Counted from the stretch's first letter, positions 9,022 through 17,017 are shown. The stretch is 64,000 nucleotides of DNA from Bradyrhizobium sp. NP1 (GCF_030378205.1 NZ_CP127385.1:248001-312000), one strand, 5' to 3'. Numbers and translations are program-made. The notes: generated by a model not told the origin, from the sequence alone.

Positions 9022-10242
9022 ATGACCGCACAGCGAAGCATTGTCATTGGTGGCGGCGCATTTGCCGGGCTCGCGCTCGCGGTGGCGCTGCGCCAGGGGC
9101 TGGGTCCCGAAATCCCCGTCATCGTCGCCGATCCGGCGCTGGCCGTGCGGCCGAGCCGCGATCCGCGCGCCACCGCCATCGTGGCGGCCTGCCGGCGCCT
9201 GTTCGAGACGCTCGGCGCATGGCCGGCGGTCGCCGACAAGGCGCAGCCGATCCTCGACATGGTGGTGACCGATTCCAAGCTCGCGGACGCGACCCGCCCG
9301 ACGTTCCTGACCTTCACCGGCGACGTCGAGCCCGGCGAGCCCTTTGCGCACATGGTCGAGAACCGGCACTTGATCGATGCGCTGGTCGTGTGCGCGGAGA
9401 GCTCGCACATCGACCTGCGCGCGACCGCCGTGACGTCATACGCCACCGGCGGCGATGGCATCGAGGTGCGGCTGGCCGATGGCAGCATTGTGCCGGCGAG
9501 CCTTTTGATCGCCGCCGACGGCGCGCGCTCGCGGCTGCGCGAGCAGGCCGGCATCGTGACCCATGGCTGGGACTATGATCAGTCCGGCATCGTGGTCACG
9601 GTCGGGCATGAGCGCGACCACCATGGCCGCGCCGAAGAGCATTTCCTGCCGGCCGGCCCGTTCGCGATCCTGCCTTTGACCGGCAAGCGCTCCTCGCTGG
9701 TATGGACCGAGAAGCGGTCCGAGGCCGCGCGCATCACGGCCCTTTCGGACGGCGAATTTCATGACGAGCTGGAGCGCCGCTTCGGCCTGCATCTCGGCGA
9801 GATCAAGGCGCTCGACAAGCCGCGCGCCTTCCCGCTCTTCTATTTCGTCGCGCGCTCCTTCATCGCCGAGCGGCTGGCGCTGATCGGCGACGCCGCGCAT
9901 GTGATCCATCCGATCGCCGGCCAGGGCCTCAATCTGGGGCTGAAGGATGTCGCAGCCCTTGCCGAAGTCGTGGTCGATGCCGCGCGGCTCGGCATCGACA
10001 TCGGCCAGGCCGACGTGCTCGAGCGCTACCAGCGCTGGCGGCGCTTCGACACCATGGCGATGGGACTCGCCACCAACTCGCTGAACTTCCTGTTCTCCAA
10101 CGAATCGACGCTGTTGCGCACCGTGCGCGACATCGGGCTCGGCGTGGTCGACCGGCTGCCGCCGCTGAAGAGCCTGTTCATCCGCCAGGCCGCGGGACTG
10201 TCAGGCGAAGTGCCGCGGCTGCTCAAGGGCGAAGCGCTGTGA
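9022..10242 (+). CDS. UbiH/UbiF/COQ6-family FAD-dependent hydroxylase
   Basis: 406 residues. The start at ATG 9022 (MTAQRSIVIGGG) is supported by an AGCAGG site 6 bp upstream; a TTG at 9004 in the same frame is the alternative. The N-terminus has the FAD-binding GGGAFAGLALAVALRQG. The middle has the family DG motif (LLIAADGARSRLREQAGI), and the second FAD motif is LALIGDAAHVIHPIAGQGLNLGLKD. The family hydroxylates the ring of polyprenyl-benzoquinol intermediates in ubiquinone synthesis. Which ring position (C5, C6 or C1) cannot be told from sequence alone. Confidence 0.92.
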   Translation: MTAQRSIVIGGGAFAGLALAVALRQGLGPEIPVIVADPALAVRPSRDPRATAIVAACRRLFETLGAWPAVADKAQPILDMVVTDSKLADATRPTFLTFTGDVEPGEPFAHMVENRHLIDALVVCAESSHIDLRATAVTSYATGGDGIEVRLADGSIVPASLLIAADGARSRLREQAGIVTHGWDYDQSGIVVTVGHERDHHGRAEEHFLPAGPFAILPLTGKRSSLVWTEKRSEAARITALSDGEFHDELERRFGLHLGEIKALDKPRAFPLFYFVARSFIAERLALIGDAAHVIHPIAGQGLNLGLKDVAALAEVVVDAARLGIDIGQADVLERYQRWRRFDTMAMGLATNSLNFLFSNESTLLRTVRDIGLGVVDRLPPLKSLFIRQAAGLSGEVPRLLKGEAL

Positions 10243-10260
10243 CCGGTCTGCGAGCAGAGA

Positions 10261-11604
10261 TCAATCGAGGCCCGGTGCGGTGAGATAGTTCACCGTCACC
10301 ATCGCCATCGCCCGCACGCCGGTGACCAGGGCTTTTTCGTCGACATAGAAGTTCGGGCTGTGATTGGGCGCCGCCTTGGCCGGGTCCTGGTCGCGCGGCA
10401 CCACGCCGAGAACGAAGAACAGTCCGGGTGCTTCATTGAGGAAGAAGGAGAAGTCCTCGGCGGCGCCGGTCGGCGTGACGACGCCGGCGTCGTTGTCGGC
10501 CGCGCGGGCAAGTACCGGCGCCATCCGCGCCGTCATCCTGTCGTTGTTCACCAGCGGATCGTAAAGCTCGATGATCTCGACGTCGGCCTTGGCGTCGGCG
10601 CTGGCGGCGATGTTTTCCGCGACCTGATGAATGTCGCGATGCACGCCGCGGCGCACCTCGGCGTCATAGGTGCGGATCGTGCCGGTCATCTCGACGGTGT
10701 CGGGCACGATGTTGAAACGGCTGCCGCCGTTGATGGTCGTGATGCTGACCACGGTCGGCGCCTTCATCAGGTCGGTGCGACGGCTCACGACCGTCTGCAA
10801 GCCCAGCACGATCTGCGCCGACGTGGTGACCGGATCGACCGTGCGCCACGGATATCCGGCGTGGCCCTGCCGCCCGGTGACCTTGATGCGCAGCTCGTCG
10901 GCGCTGGCCATCGCGGCGCCGGCGCGGTAGCCGATGCGGCCGCTCGGCAGCGCGGAGGTGACGTGCAGGCCGAACACCGCATCCGGTTTCGGGTCCTGGA
11001 AGGCGCCTTCCTTGATCATCTGCTTGGCACCCCAGCTCTTGCCGGTCAGCGCCGGATAGAGGCTCGGACCTTCCTCGGCCGGCTGGAACAGGAATTTCAC
11101 CGTTCCCGGCAGCTTGTCCTTCATGCCGGTCAGCACTTCGGCGGTCGCCATCAGGATCGCGGTGTGGGCATCGTGGCCGCAGGCATGCATGACGTCGACG
11201 TCGCGCCCGAGATACTTGCCCTTGGCCTTTGACGCGAACGGCAGTCCGTCGGGCTCCTTGACCGGCAGCGCGTCCATGTCGGCGCGCAGCGCGACGACCG
11301 GTCCGGGCTTGCCGCCGCGGAGCACGGCAACCACGCCGGTGCGCGCGACATTGGTCCGCACTTCGAGACCGAGCTTCTTCAGATGGTCGGCGACGAGCGC
11401 CGAGGTGCGGTTCTCCTGTTCGCCGAGCTCGGGATTTTCATGAATGTCGTGCCGCCAGGCGATCAGCTTGCTCTCGATCGCCGCCGCGCGCTGCCGGATC
11501 TCCTGCTCAAGGTCGGGCGCGGCCGCCTGCGCATGGACGGGCGTGGTCCACGGCGAGACGGCCAGAATGGCCAGCGACAGCATCAGCCACGGACGGCGAA
11601 GCAT
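10261..11604 (-). CDS. Secreted M20-family amidohydrolase
   Basis: 447 residues with a signal peptide (MLRRPWLMLSLAILAVSPWTTPVHA-QA). The M20D/hippurate-hydrolase metal site is present: DVMHACGHDAHTAILM, the catalytic Glu pair in FQPAEEGPS, GLHV, and C-terminal TGAAEDFSFFLNEAPG and APNHSPNFYVDE. The inner dimerisation domain (KVTGRQGHAGYPW) is intact. The family cleaves N-acyl or N-aroyl amino acids; the export signal places this one in the periplasm. It is convergent with the UbiH-type gene (18 bp apart). Confidence 0.92.
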   Translation of the reverse strand: MLRRPWLMLSLAILAVSPWTTPVHAQAAAPDLEQEIRQRAAAIESKLIAWRHDIHENPELGEQENRTSALVADHLKKLGLEVRTNVARTGVVAVLRGGKPGPVVALRADMDALPVKEPDGLPFASKAKGKYLGRDVDVMHACGHDAHTAILMATAEVLTGMKDKLPGTVKFLFQPAEEGPSLYPALTGKSWGAKQMIKEGAFQDPKPDAVFGLHVTSALPSGRIGYRAGAAMASADELRIKVTGRQGHAGYPWRTVDPVTTSAQIVLGLQTVVSRRTDLMKAPTVVSITTINGGSRFNIVPDTVEMTGTIRTYDAEVRRGVHRDIHQVAENIAASADAKADVEIIELYDPLVNNDRMTARMAPVLARAADNDAGVVTPTGAAEDFSFFLNEAPGLFFVLGVVPRDQDPAKAAPNHSPNFYVDEKALVTGVRAMAMVTVNYLTAPGLD

Positions 11605-11780
11605 GCAATTCCTCCCTGGAATCCTGGTTCTTTAGCGATGTTTCGCATCGCTCCGTTGCGCGCCAGTTTGGCACCGGCGCGGCCGCCTGTCACGGATTCA
11701 AAGTGGCGCTGCAGCCTTGGCCCGCGCCCTAAGCGTGACGAGATCAGGCTGAATCGTCATCGCGCTTCAGGTTCTTGATT

Positions 11781-11855
11781 GAGCATGATCTCCGCGCAAA
11801 CGCGTTCCGCGTTTGTCGGGCGGAAAACCGCTACACACTTTTCCGGATCATGCTC
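11781..11855. repeat. Dispersed palindromic repeat, family A (copy 2)
   Basis: GAGCATGATC and GATCATGCTC ends with an extra inner hairpin (AAACGCGTTCCGCGTTT) compared with copies 1 and 3. It ends 5 bp before the TAG stop of the trm112-like gene (complement of 11860-11862). It fills most of the 255-bp gap between that gene and the M20 gene. Confidence 0.85.
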
Positions 11856-11859
11856 TAGT

Positions 11860-12057
11860 CTAGTCGATCTTGCGCGCCTCCTCCGGCAGCATGATCGGGA
11901 TGCCGTCGCGGATCGGATAGGCGAGCTTGGCCGAACGCGAGATCAATTCCTGCTTCGCGGCGTCGAATTCAAGAGGCCCCTTGGTCAGCGGGCAGACCAG
12001 GATCTCCAGCAGTTTCGGATCGACGGTGTTTTCGGGGCGCTCGGGCACGTTGCTCAT
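11860..12057 (-). CDS. Trm112-family small protein
   Basis: 65 residues: [19 protein letters not shown] at the N-terminal half and [20 protein letters not shown] at the C-terminal half, the signature of bacterial Trm112-like (YcaR/UPF0434) proteins. Eukaryotic and archaeal Trm112 activates methyltransferases; the bacterial role is poorly known. Only one Cys (Cys22) remains, so the zinc site is incomplete, as is common in bacterial members. Here it lies just downstream (24 bp) of a TetR gene on the same strand. Confidence 0.9.
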   Translation of the reverse strand: MSNVPERPENTVDPKLLEILVCPLTKGPLEFDAAKQELISRSAKLAYPIRDGIPIMLPEEARKID

Positions 12058-12081
12058 TGGCTGATCTCCGGCACGGGTTTT

Positions 12082-12663
12082 TCACTCCCTTAGCACAGCA
12101 CAAGACGGCGCGTCGCCTGCCCGCTCATCGATGGCGACGCGCATCAGCTCGTCGAGCAGCGCCGGCAGCCGCTTCTCGGGCAGCGCCTCCTCCGACAGCG
12201 CAAAGCCGACAAAGGTCCAGTACAGGATCTGCGCCCGGGCGCGCGCGACATCCGGCGCGGGTCCGCGCGCGGCTAGCAACCGCTCGATATAGTCGACCCT
12301 GCGGCGATCGATTGCCTGCACGGCGACGCGGGCGGAAACGTCGGCCGCTGCCCAGCTTCGTACCGCCTTCTCCAGCGCCCGCCTGCCGGTGAAGGCGCGC
12401 TGCAGCAACAGAAGCAGCGGATCGGCCTCGGCGGAGGCGGCGTCGAGGCTCGCGATCACCTGCTCGGCCGCGACCTCGCGCCAATGCTCCAGGATCGCGG
12501 CGTGGAACGCGCCGATATCGGCAAAATGCCAGTAGAAGCTGCCGCGCGAAACGCCCATTGCCTTGGCGAGCGGCTCGGCCTTCAGCGCCGTGAAGCCGCT
12601 TTTCGCCAGCACCTTCAGGCCGAAATCGAGCCAGTCCTGCGCGGAAAGTTGATCGGTCGCCAT
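12082..12663 (-). CDS. TetR-family transcriptional regulator
   Basis: 193 residues from ATG 12663 (MATDQLSAQDWLDFGLKVL). The helix-turn-helix is at about residues 25-50: TALKAEPLAKAMGVSRGSFY followed by WHFADIGAFHAAIL, the standard TetR N-terminal signature. The C-terminal ligand-binding half is not specific. The gene is divergent from the orphan membrane gene at 12741, with two near-identical 18-bp dyads in the 77 bp between them, so it very likely represses itself and its neighbour. The inducing ligand is unknown. Confidence 0.92.
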   Translation of the reverse strand: MATDQLSAQDWLDFGLKVLAKSGFTALKAEPLAKAMGVSRGSFYWHFADIGAFHAAILEHWREVAAEQVIASLDAASAEADPLLLLLQRAFTGRRALEKAVRSWAAADVSARVAVQAIDRRRVDYIERLLAARGPAPDVARARAQILYWTFVGFALSEEALPEKRLPALLDELMRVAIDERAGDAPSCAVLRE

Positions 12664-12670
12664 GCCCGCA

Positions 12671-12688
12671 CCATACACTGGTGTATTG
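12671..12688. promoter_or_regulatory. Predicted TetR operator 1
   Basis: CCATACACTGGTGTATTG, a CCATACA-N4-TGTATKG dyad (6-bp perfect core ATACAC/GTGTAT). It begins 8 bp upstream of the tetR start codon. It has the same layout as operator 2, 44 bp away centre to centre, or about four helical turns. Confidence 0.72.
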
Positions 12689-12714
12689 ACAGGAGCCAGC
12701 CCGGGGACGTATTA

Positions 12715-12732
12715 CCATACATAACTGTATGG
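12715..12732. promoter_or_regulatory. Predicted TetR operator 2
   Basis: CCATACATAACTGTATGG, a perfect 7-bp inverted repeat with a 4-bp spacer. It overlaps the GGAGGT ribosome binding site (12731-12736) of the plus-strand membrane gene, so a bound repressor would cover the promoter/leader region of that gene. Confidence 0.75.
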
Positions 12733-12740
12733 AGGTGCCC

Positions 12741-13091
12741 ATGCGCGATGTCCTGTTGCAATGTGCCGGCGTTCTTGCCATCGCGGTGGCGCTGATCCAC
12801 GGCGTGCTCACGGAAACAAAGGTGTTCCCGCGGGTGACGATCCAGCCGGAGCGCCTGCGCACGCTGTTTCGCCTGGTCTGGCAGATCCCGACGGTCGCCT
12901 GGATTGCCTGCGGCGTGCTTTTGGTCGCGACACCCTCGATGGAGTCGGACAAGGCCCGGCACTGGATGATCGTGGCGTTCGCGGTTCTGTTTGCCTTCAG
13001 CGCGCTCGGCAATGCCTGGGGCACGCGGGGCCGGCATTTCGGATGGATGCTGCTCGCGGCGGTCGCGGGACTGGCGGTCGCCGGCTATTGA
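12741..13091 (+). CDS. Small four-helix membrane protein of unknown function
   Basis: 116 residues from ATG 12741 behind GGAGGT. About four hydrophobic segments are visible (LLQCAGVLAIAVALIHGVL, LFRLVWQIPTVAWIACGVLL, HWMIVAFAVLFAFSALGNAW, FGWMLLAAVAGLAVAGY). There is a conserved-looking HG in helix 1 and TPSMESDKARHW between helices 2 and 3. I do not recognise a named family. It is divergent from, and probably repressed by, the adjacent TetR protein, which suggests an inducible membrane function. Confidence 0.75.
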   Translation: MRDVLLQCAGVLAIAVALIHGVLTETKVFPRVTIQPERLRTLFRLVWQIPTVAWIACGVLLVATPSMESDKARHWMIVAFAVLFAFSALGNAWGTRGRHFGWMLLAAVAGLAVAGY

Positions 13092-13136
13092 AGGGGGATC
13101 GCGTCAGCTTTGAATCGCTGCACCAGGCTTTTGATT

Positions 13137-13185
13137 GAGCATGATCTCTTCGGAAAACCGGTACCCACTTTTCCGGATCATGCTC
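13137..13185. repeat. Dispersed palindromic repeat, family A (copy 3)
   Basis: GAGCATGATC and GATCATGCTC ends around TCTTCGGAAAACCGGTACCCACTTTTCCG arms. It lies between convergent genes and overlaps the TGA stop (complement of 13184-13186) of the LON-domain gene. Confidence 0.85.
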
Positions 13186-13858
13186 ATTGCAGCGGCGGGT
13201 CGCCGCCGCTGGTGCGCTTCTTGGCGAGATCCATCTCGGTCACGGCGATCAGGATCTCGGCGCGGGTCTTCAGGTCAGGCGCTTCCAGCATGGCCTGCTT
13301 CTCGGCCGGACCGTAGGGCGACATCATCGCCAGCGCGTTGACCAGCGCCTCGTTCGGCGCGGCCTCGATGCCGGCCCAGTCGACCTTGAGGTTGTTGGCC
13401 TTCAGGAAATCCGTCAGCACCGCAAGCAGCGCCTCGCGGTCGACCGCCTCCTCGCCCTTGCGCGCGGTGAAGTCGTCGAGATAGGCGAAGAAATCGACCT
13501 TGCACTGCCGATAGGGCGTCAGCGCCGCGACTTCCTCAACGACGCGGAAGCGCGAGATACCGGTCAGCTCGAGGATGTAGCGGCCGTCACCGGATTCGGC
13601 GAGCTGGGTGATGCGCCCGGCGCAGCCGACGTGGAACAGCACCGGCTTCTGCTGCTTCGAATGGGTGACGTCGGGCTGGATCATGCCGATCAGCCGATGG
13701 CCGTCGCGGAAGGCGTCGTCGACCATTGCGAGATAGCGCGGCTCGAAAATGTTCAGCGGCATTTGGCCGCGCGGCAGCAACAGCGCGCCGGGCAGCGGAA
13801 ACACCGGAATGATTTCGGGAAGCTCGCCGGGCCCGCGATATTCGGCATTGATCGGCAT
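13184..13858 (-). CDS. LON substrate-binding-domain protein
   Basis: 224 residues. It is a stand-alone LON N-terminal (PUA-like) domain: IIPVFPLPGALLLPRGQMPL, NIFEPRYLAMVDDAFRDGHR, IGMIQ, VGCAGRITQLAESGDGRYIL and LTGISRFRVVEEV, with a helical tail. No ATPase or protease domain follows. The family is widespread in alphaproteobacteria, often beside the cnoX-type thioredoxin gene as here; it may act as a substrate or adaptor protein, but its role is not settled. Confidence 0.92.
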   Translation of the reverse strand: MPINAEYRGPGELPEIIPVFPLPGALLLPRGQMPLNIFEPRYLAMVDDAFRDGHRLIGMIQPDVTHSKQQKPVLFHVGCAGRITQLAESGDGRYILELTGISRFRVVEEVAALTPYRQCKVDFFAYLDDFTARKGEEAVDREALLAVLTDFLKANNLKVDWAGIEAAPNEALVNALAMMSPYGPAEKQAMLEAPDLKTRAEILIAVTEMDLAKKRTSGGDPPLQ

Positions 13859-13863
13859 CCCAG

Positions 13864-14186
13864 TGCCCCGTTTCCGAAGTTCGTAAACCCGCGCAGCACC
13901 CCCTCATACGAACTTCGGAAACAAAGGGGCACTGGCAATCAGACTATCGCAGCGCCGCTTTCGATTTGAAGTTCCTTATCGAATTCGCGGCACGCATTGC
14001 AGGAACTTCAAATCGGCGGCGCTGATGCCCCGTTTCCGAAGTTCGTAAACCCGCGCAGCACCCCCTCATACGAACTTCGGAAACAAAGGGGCACTGGCAA
14101 TCAGACTATCGCAGCGCCGCTTTCGATTTGAAGTTCCTTATCGAATTCGCGGCACGCATTGCAGGAACTTCAAATCGGCGGCGCTG
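13864..14186. repeat. 162-bp double-hairpin element in tandem duplicate (family C)
   Basis: Two head-to-tail copies (13864-14025 and 14026-14186) are identical over 161 bases. Each unit has hairpin 1 (TTTCCGAAGTTCGTA with TACGAACTTCGGAAA, flanked by GCCCC/GGGGC) and hairpin 2 (AGCGCCGC plus GATTTGAAGTTCCT with AGGAACTTCAAATC plus GGCGGCGCT), joined by CTGGCAATCAGACTATCG. It fills the whole 350-bp gap between the LON-domain gene and the thioredoxin gene, so no gene is present there. Related elements lie at 34934-35009 and 57747-57909. Confidence 0.93.
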
Positions 14187-14208
14187 GCGCCCCCGATTGC
14201 TGCAAGAC

Positions 14209-15132
14209 CTATGAGAACAGGATGGTCGACAGCCGCTTTCGTCCCTCGACGGTGGCTTCATCCGCCCCGCCCCAGGCCTCGAAGAACTGCACGAGCTGCC
14301 TGCGGGCGGCGTCGTCATTCCATTTGCGATCGCGCTTGACGATCTCGAGCAGGTGGCCGGTTGCCTCTGCGCGCTTGCCCGACGCATTCAGCGCGGTCGC
14401 GAGATCAAATCGCGCCTGATGATCGAGCGGGTTCGCGGCAACCTTCCGCTCCAGCTCGGCCACCGGCCCGAGCGCGCTCGCCTGGTCGGCGAGGTCGATC
14501 GAAGCCTGCACCGCCTTGACGGCCGCGTCGTTGCGCTTGGATTCCGGCACCATGGCGAGCGCCTGCTTGGCCTGCTCGATCGCGCCGGTGGCGACGTAGC
14601 ATTTGGCAAGGCCCGCCAGCGCCGCAATATTGGTGGAATCGACCGCAAGCGCCTCGGCATAGATCTGGGCGGCGGTCGCGGCGTCGCCAGCGGCGAGCGC
14701 GGCTTCCGCCTCTTTCACGATCTCCGCGATATCTGGCTCGCCCGCGGCCGGCACGCCCTTGGTCAGCTTCTCGATGAAGGCGTTGACCTGGCTCTCGGGC
14801 AGCGCGCCCATGAAGCCGTCGGCCGGCTGGCCGTTGACGAAGGCGATCACGGCGGGAATCGACTGGATGCCCATCTGGCCGGGAATCGCCGGATGCTCAT
14901 CGATGTTCATCTTCACCAGCTTGACCCGGCCCTTGGCGGCGCGGACCGCCTTTTCCAGGATCGGGGTGAGCTGGCGGCATGGGCCGCACCACTGCGCCCA
15001 GAAATCGATCAGCACCGGCTGGCGCTTCGATTCCTCGATGACGTCCTTCATGAACGTCTGGGTGGTGGTGTCCTTGATCAAATCGGGCGCCGCCTGCGGC
15101 GCCGATCCGTCGCCCTGCTCAATGATGGTCAC
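14209..15132 (-). CDS. CnoX/YbbN-type thioredoxin with TPR tail
   Basis: 307 residues. Residues 20-125 form a thioredoxin domain with an intact WCGPC active site (Cys49, Cys52) and the cis-proline loop IQSIPAVIAF. The remainder is TPR-like helices (AALAAGDAATAAQIYAEALA, AALAGLAKCYVATGAIEQAK, LDHQARFDLATALNASGKR). This is the CnoX (YbbN) layout: a holdase that protects proteins from oxidation and hands them to GroEL or DnaK. It is the likely first gene of a unit with the LON-domain gene, although the 350-bp repeat now separates them. Confidence 0.92.
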   Translation of the reverse strand: MTIIEQGDGSAPQAAPDLIKDTTTQTFMKDVIEESKRQPVLIDFWAQWCGPCRQLTPILEKAVRAAKGRVKLVKMNIDEHPAIPGQMGIQSIPAVIAFVNGQPADGFMGALPESQVNAFIEKLTKGVPAAGEPDIAEIVKEAEAALAAGDAATAAQIYAEALAVDSTNIAALAGLAKCYVATGAIEQAKQALAMVPESKRNDAAVKAVQASIDLADQASALGPVAELERKVAANPLDHQARFDLATALNASGKRAEATGHLLEIVKRDRKWNDDAARRQLVQFFEAWGGADEATVEGRKRLSTILFS

Positions 15133-15366
15133 GGGGTCCTCGTCTGAAAAAATCTCGTCGATCCGGTCCCCCTTCTAGCACGGCTAGGTCAGGGGATTGA
15201 GTGGCTTCGGTGCGCCAGGCCCGATCCGCCATCCCGGCCTTAGATGGCGGCTTTGCGCCGGATTTCAATTGGTTCCGCGGTCGCCAGGGCGATCGGTTAT
15301 CGGGTGGGCCTGCCCGCCTTTTCCGGCCATTGTCGGCCAATCGAAGCCTCAAGGACACCGCCTGGC

Positions 15367-15831
15367 ATGACAAAGGCCTATTACAGCACCGTCTTCGAGC
15401 AGCCGGCCACGGTGGTCTGGGCTGCGATCCGCGACTTCAACAACTATTCGGTCTGGGTCAACGGCGAAGGCATCAGCGAGATCGAGGACGGCAAGTCCGG
15501 CGACACGGTCGGCGCGGTTCGCAACGTGTTCTACCGGGAGCGTCGCATCCGGCAGCGGCTGCTGGCGCTGTCGGACGTCGAGCGCTCCCAGACCTATGAA
15601 TTCTGCGGCCCGCCCTCCCTGCCCGTTGAAGGCTTCATGGCGACGTTGCGGGTCACCCCGGTCGTCGACGGCGACCACGCCTTCGTCGAATGGTGGGCGA
15701 GCTTCGACTGTGAGCCGGCGCGGCTGACCTCGCTGCGCACGGTACTGGGCGGCGGGCCGGATGCGGCGCAAGTGGAACATTGGCGGCCCTCGGCGCATGG
15801 TTCCGGGCCGATTCGGCGGCTTTGGCCGTGA
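15367..15831 (+). CDS. SRPBCC-family protein with atypical C-terminus
   Basis: 154 residues from ATG 15367 (MTKAYYSTVFEQPATVVWAA). The SRPBCC/START-like core is clear: VWAAIRDFNNYSVWVNG, GDTVGAVRNVFY, LALSDVERSQTYEF and HAFVEWWASFDCEP. After residue about 118 the sequence (RLTSLRTVLGGGPDAAQVEHW...) no longer looks like the family's usual C-terminal helix, which suggests loss by frameshift or local rearrangement. Its ligand is unknown. Confidence 0.78.
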   Translation: MTKAYYSTVFEQPATVVWAAIRDFNNYSVWVNGEGISEIEDGKSGDTVGAVRNVFYRERRIRQRLLALSDVERSQTYEFCGPPSLPVEGFMATLRVTPVVDGDHAFVEWWASFDCEPARLTSLRTVLGGGPDAAQVEHWRPSAHGSGPIRRLWP

Positions 15832-15934
15832 TTTGAGGCCCTGGCCGGGCCGATATTGATCGTTGCGCAAACTGTTGCATTCACCGGCCGCTTTTGGCAT
15901 AGGTCTGCCGTTGCCGGCACCGCCGTCAACGGAT

Positions 15935-16009
<75 letters not shown>

Positions 16010-16042
16010 ATTTCCCGAAAGATTTCAGAGCGCCAAGGGAAA

Positions 16043-16072
16043 GAGCCGCGAAAGCGGCCCTTCTTTTTTTTT
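16043..16072 (+). terminator. Rho-independent terminator of tRNA-Gly
   Basis: Stem GCCGC-GAAA-GCGGC (16045-16058) followed by CCTTC and nine Ts. It lies 35 bp after the tRNA, on the same strand. Confidence 0.88.
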
Positions 16073-16139
16073 GGCGTGTCTTTTTTGGCGTGGTCAATGC
16101 CTGGCCAGCCTCGTGCCGGACGATATCGAAGACCGCAGA

Positions 16140-16811
16140 ATGCTGAGACCTTGCGCGATCCTCGTGTCGGCCTTGCTGGCCTTGATGTCGCTTTCCCATG
16201 CTGCTTCCGGACCAGACATGAACGAGACCCGACTCCATATGGCCGCCGCCAGGGGCGACGTCGCAGAGATCAACCAACGCCTTGCCGCGGGCGCGAGGAT
16301 CGATGCGCGCGACAGCGAGGGGCGCACCGCGCTCCTGGTCGCAACCCATGCGAACCAGGTCACCGCCGCCAAAGCGCTGATCGAGGCCGGCGCCGACGTC
16401 AATGCCAAGGACAATATCAATGACAGCCCCTACCTTTATGCCGGTGCGCGCGGCCATCTCGAAATCCTCAAGCTGACACTCGCGCATGGGGCCGACCTGA
16501 AGAGCACGAACCGCTATGGCGGCACCGCCCTCATTCCGGCCGCCGAGCGCGGCCATGTCGACACGGTGCGCACGCTGATCGCGGCGGGCGTCGACGTCGA
16601 TCACGTCAACAAGCTCAACTGGACAGCGCTTCTGGAGGCGATCATCCTGAGCGACGGTGGCGAGCGACATCAAGAGATCGTGCAGGCGCTGATCGACGCG
16701 AAGGCCAATGTGAATCGTGCCGACGGCGAGGGCATGACGCCGCTCCAGCACGCCGTGAAACGCGGCTATTCCAGGATTGCGCAGATCCTGGTTGCGGCCG
16801 GCGCCCGCTGA
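16140..16811 (+). CDS. Secreted ankyrin-repeat protein
   Basis: 223 residues from ATG 16140, with a signal peptide (MLRPCAILVSALLALMSLSHAASG). About five ankyrin repeats follow: TRLHMAAARGDVAEINQRLA, GRTALLVATHANQVTAAKAL, DSPYLYAGARGHLEILKLTL, GGTALIPAAERGHVDTVRTL and MTPLQHAVKRGYSRIAQIL. The ankyrin stack is a protein-binding scaffold, placed by its signal in the periplasm; the partner is unknown. The longer open frame back to 16071 would start inside the tRNA terminator and is rejected. Confidence 0.88.
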   Translation: MLRPCAILVSALLALMSLSHAASGPDMNETRLHMAAARGDVAEINQRLAAGARIDARDSEGRTALLVATHANQVTAAKALIEAGADVNAKDNINDSPYLYAGARGHLEILKLTLAHGADLKSTNRYGGTALIPAAERGHVDTVRTLIAAGVDVDHVNKLNWTALLEAIILSDGGERHQEIVQALIDAKANVNRADGEGMTPLQHAVKRGYSRIAQILVAAGAR

Positions 16812-16944
16812 AGCCAGCGCGAACGGATCTGGACCATACGCGGGGAACATCGCGCCTCTTCCCGACCGGCGCCACGATTGTGCGCGCATCGCGCGCTTCT
16901 CACAGCCTTCGGATGTGCTAACATTTTGGCGTCTGGCCCCGGGC

Positions 16945-17001
16945 AGACGAAATTTCGTCTCTCTAAGCGCTCAAAATAAAATAAGCAGCCGTCCCGGCTG
17001 C
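16945..17001 (+). promoter_or_regulatory. Leader palindrome and hairpin upstream of sugar dehydrogenase gene
   Basis: A perfect 16-bp palindrome AGACGAAATTTCGTCT at 16945-16960 (possible operator) is followed by a 7-bp hairpin GCAGCCG-TCC-CGGCTGC at 16985-17001. The hairpin ends next to the AGGGAG ribosome binding site of the dehydrogenase gene, where it could affect translation. No regulator is known. Confidence 0.45.
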
Positions 17002-17017
17002 ACAGGGAGTGACGCCG

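Noticed and set aside
13864..14186. CRISPR-like array
   Set aside because: Only two adjacent long copies with no spacers between them; it is a tandem hairpin element and no cas genes are present.
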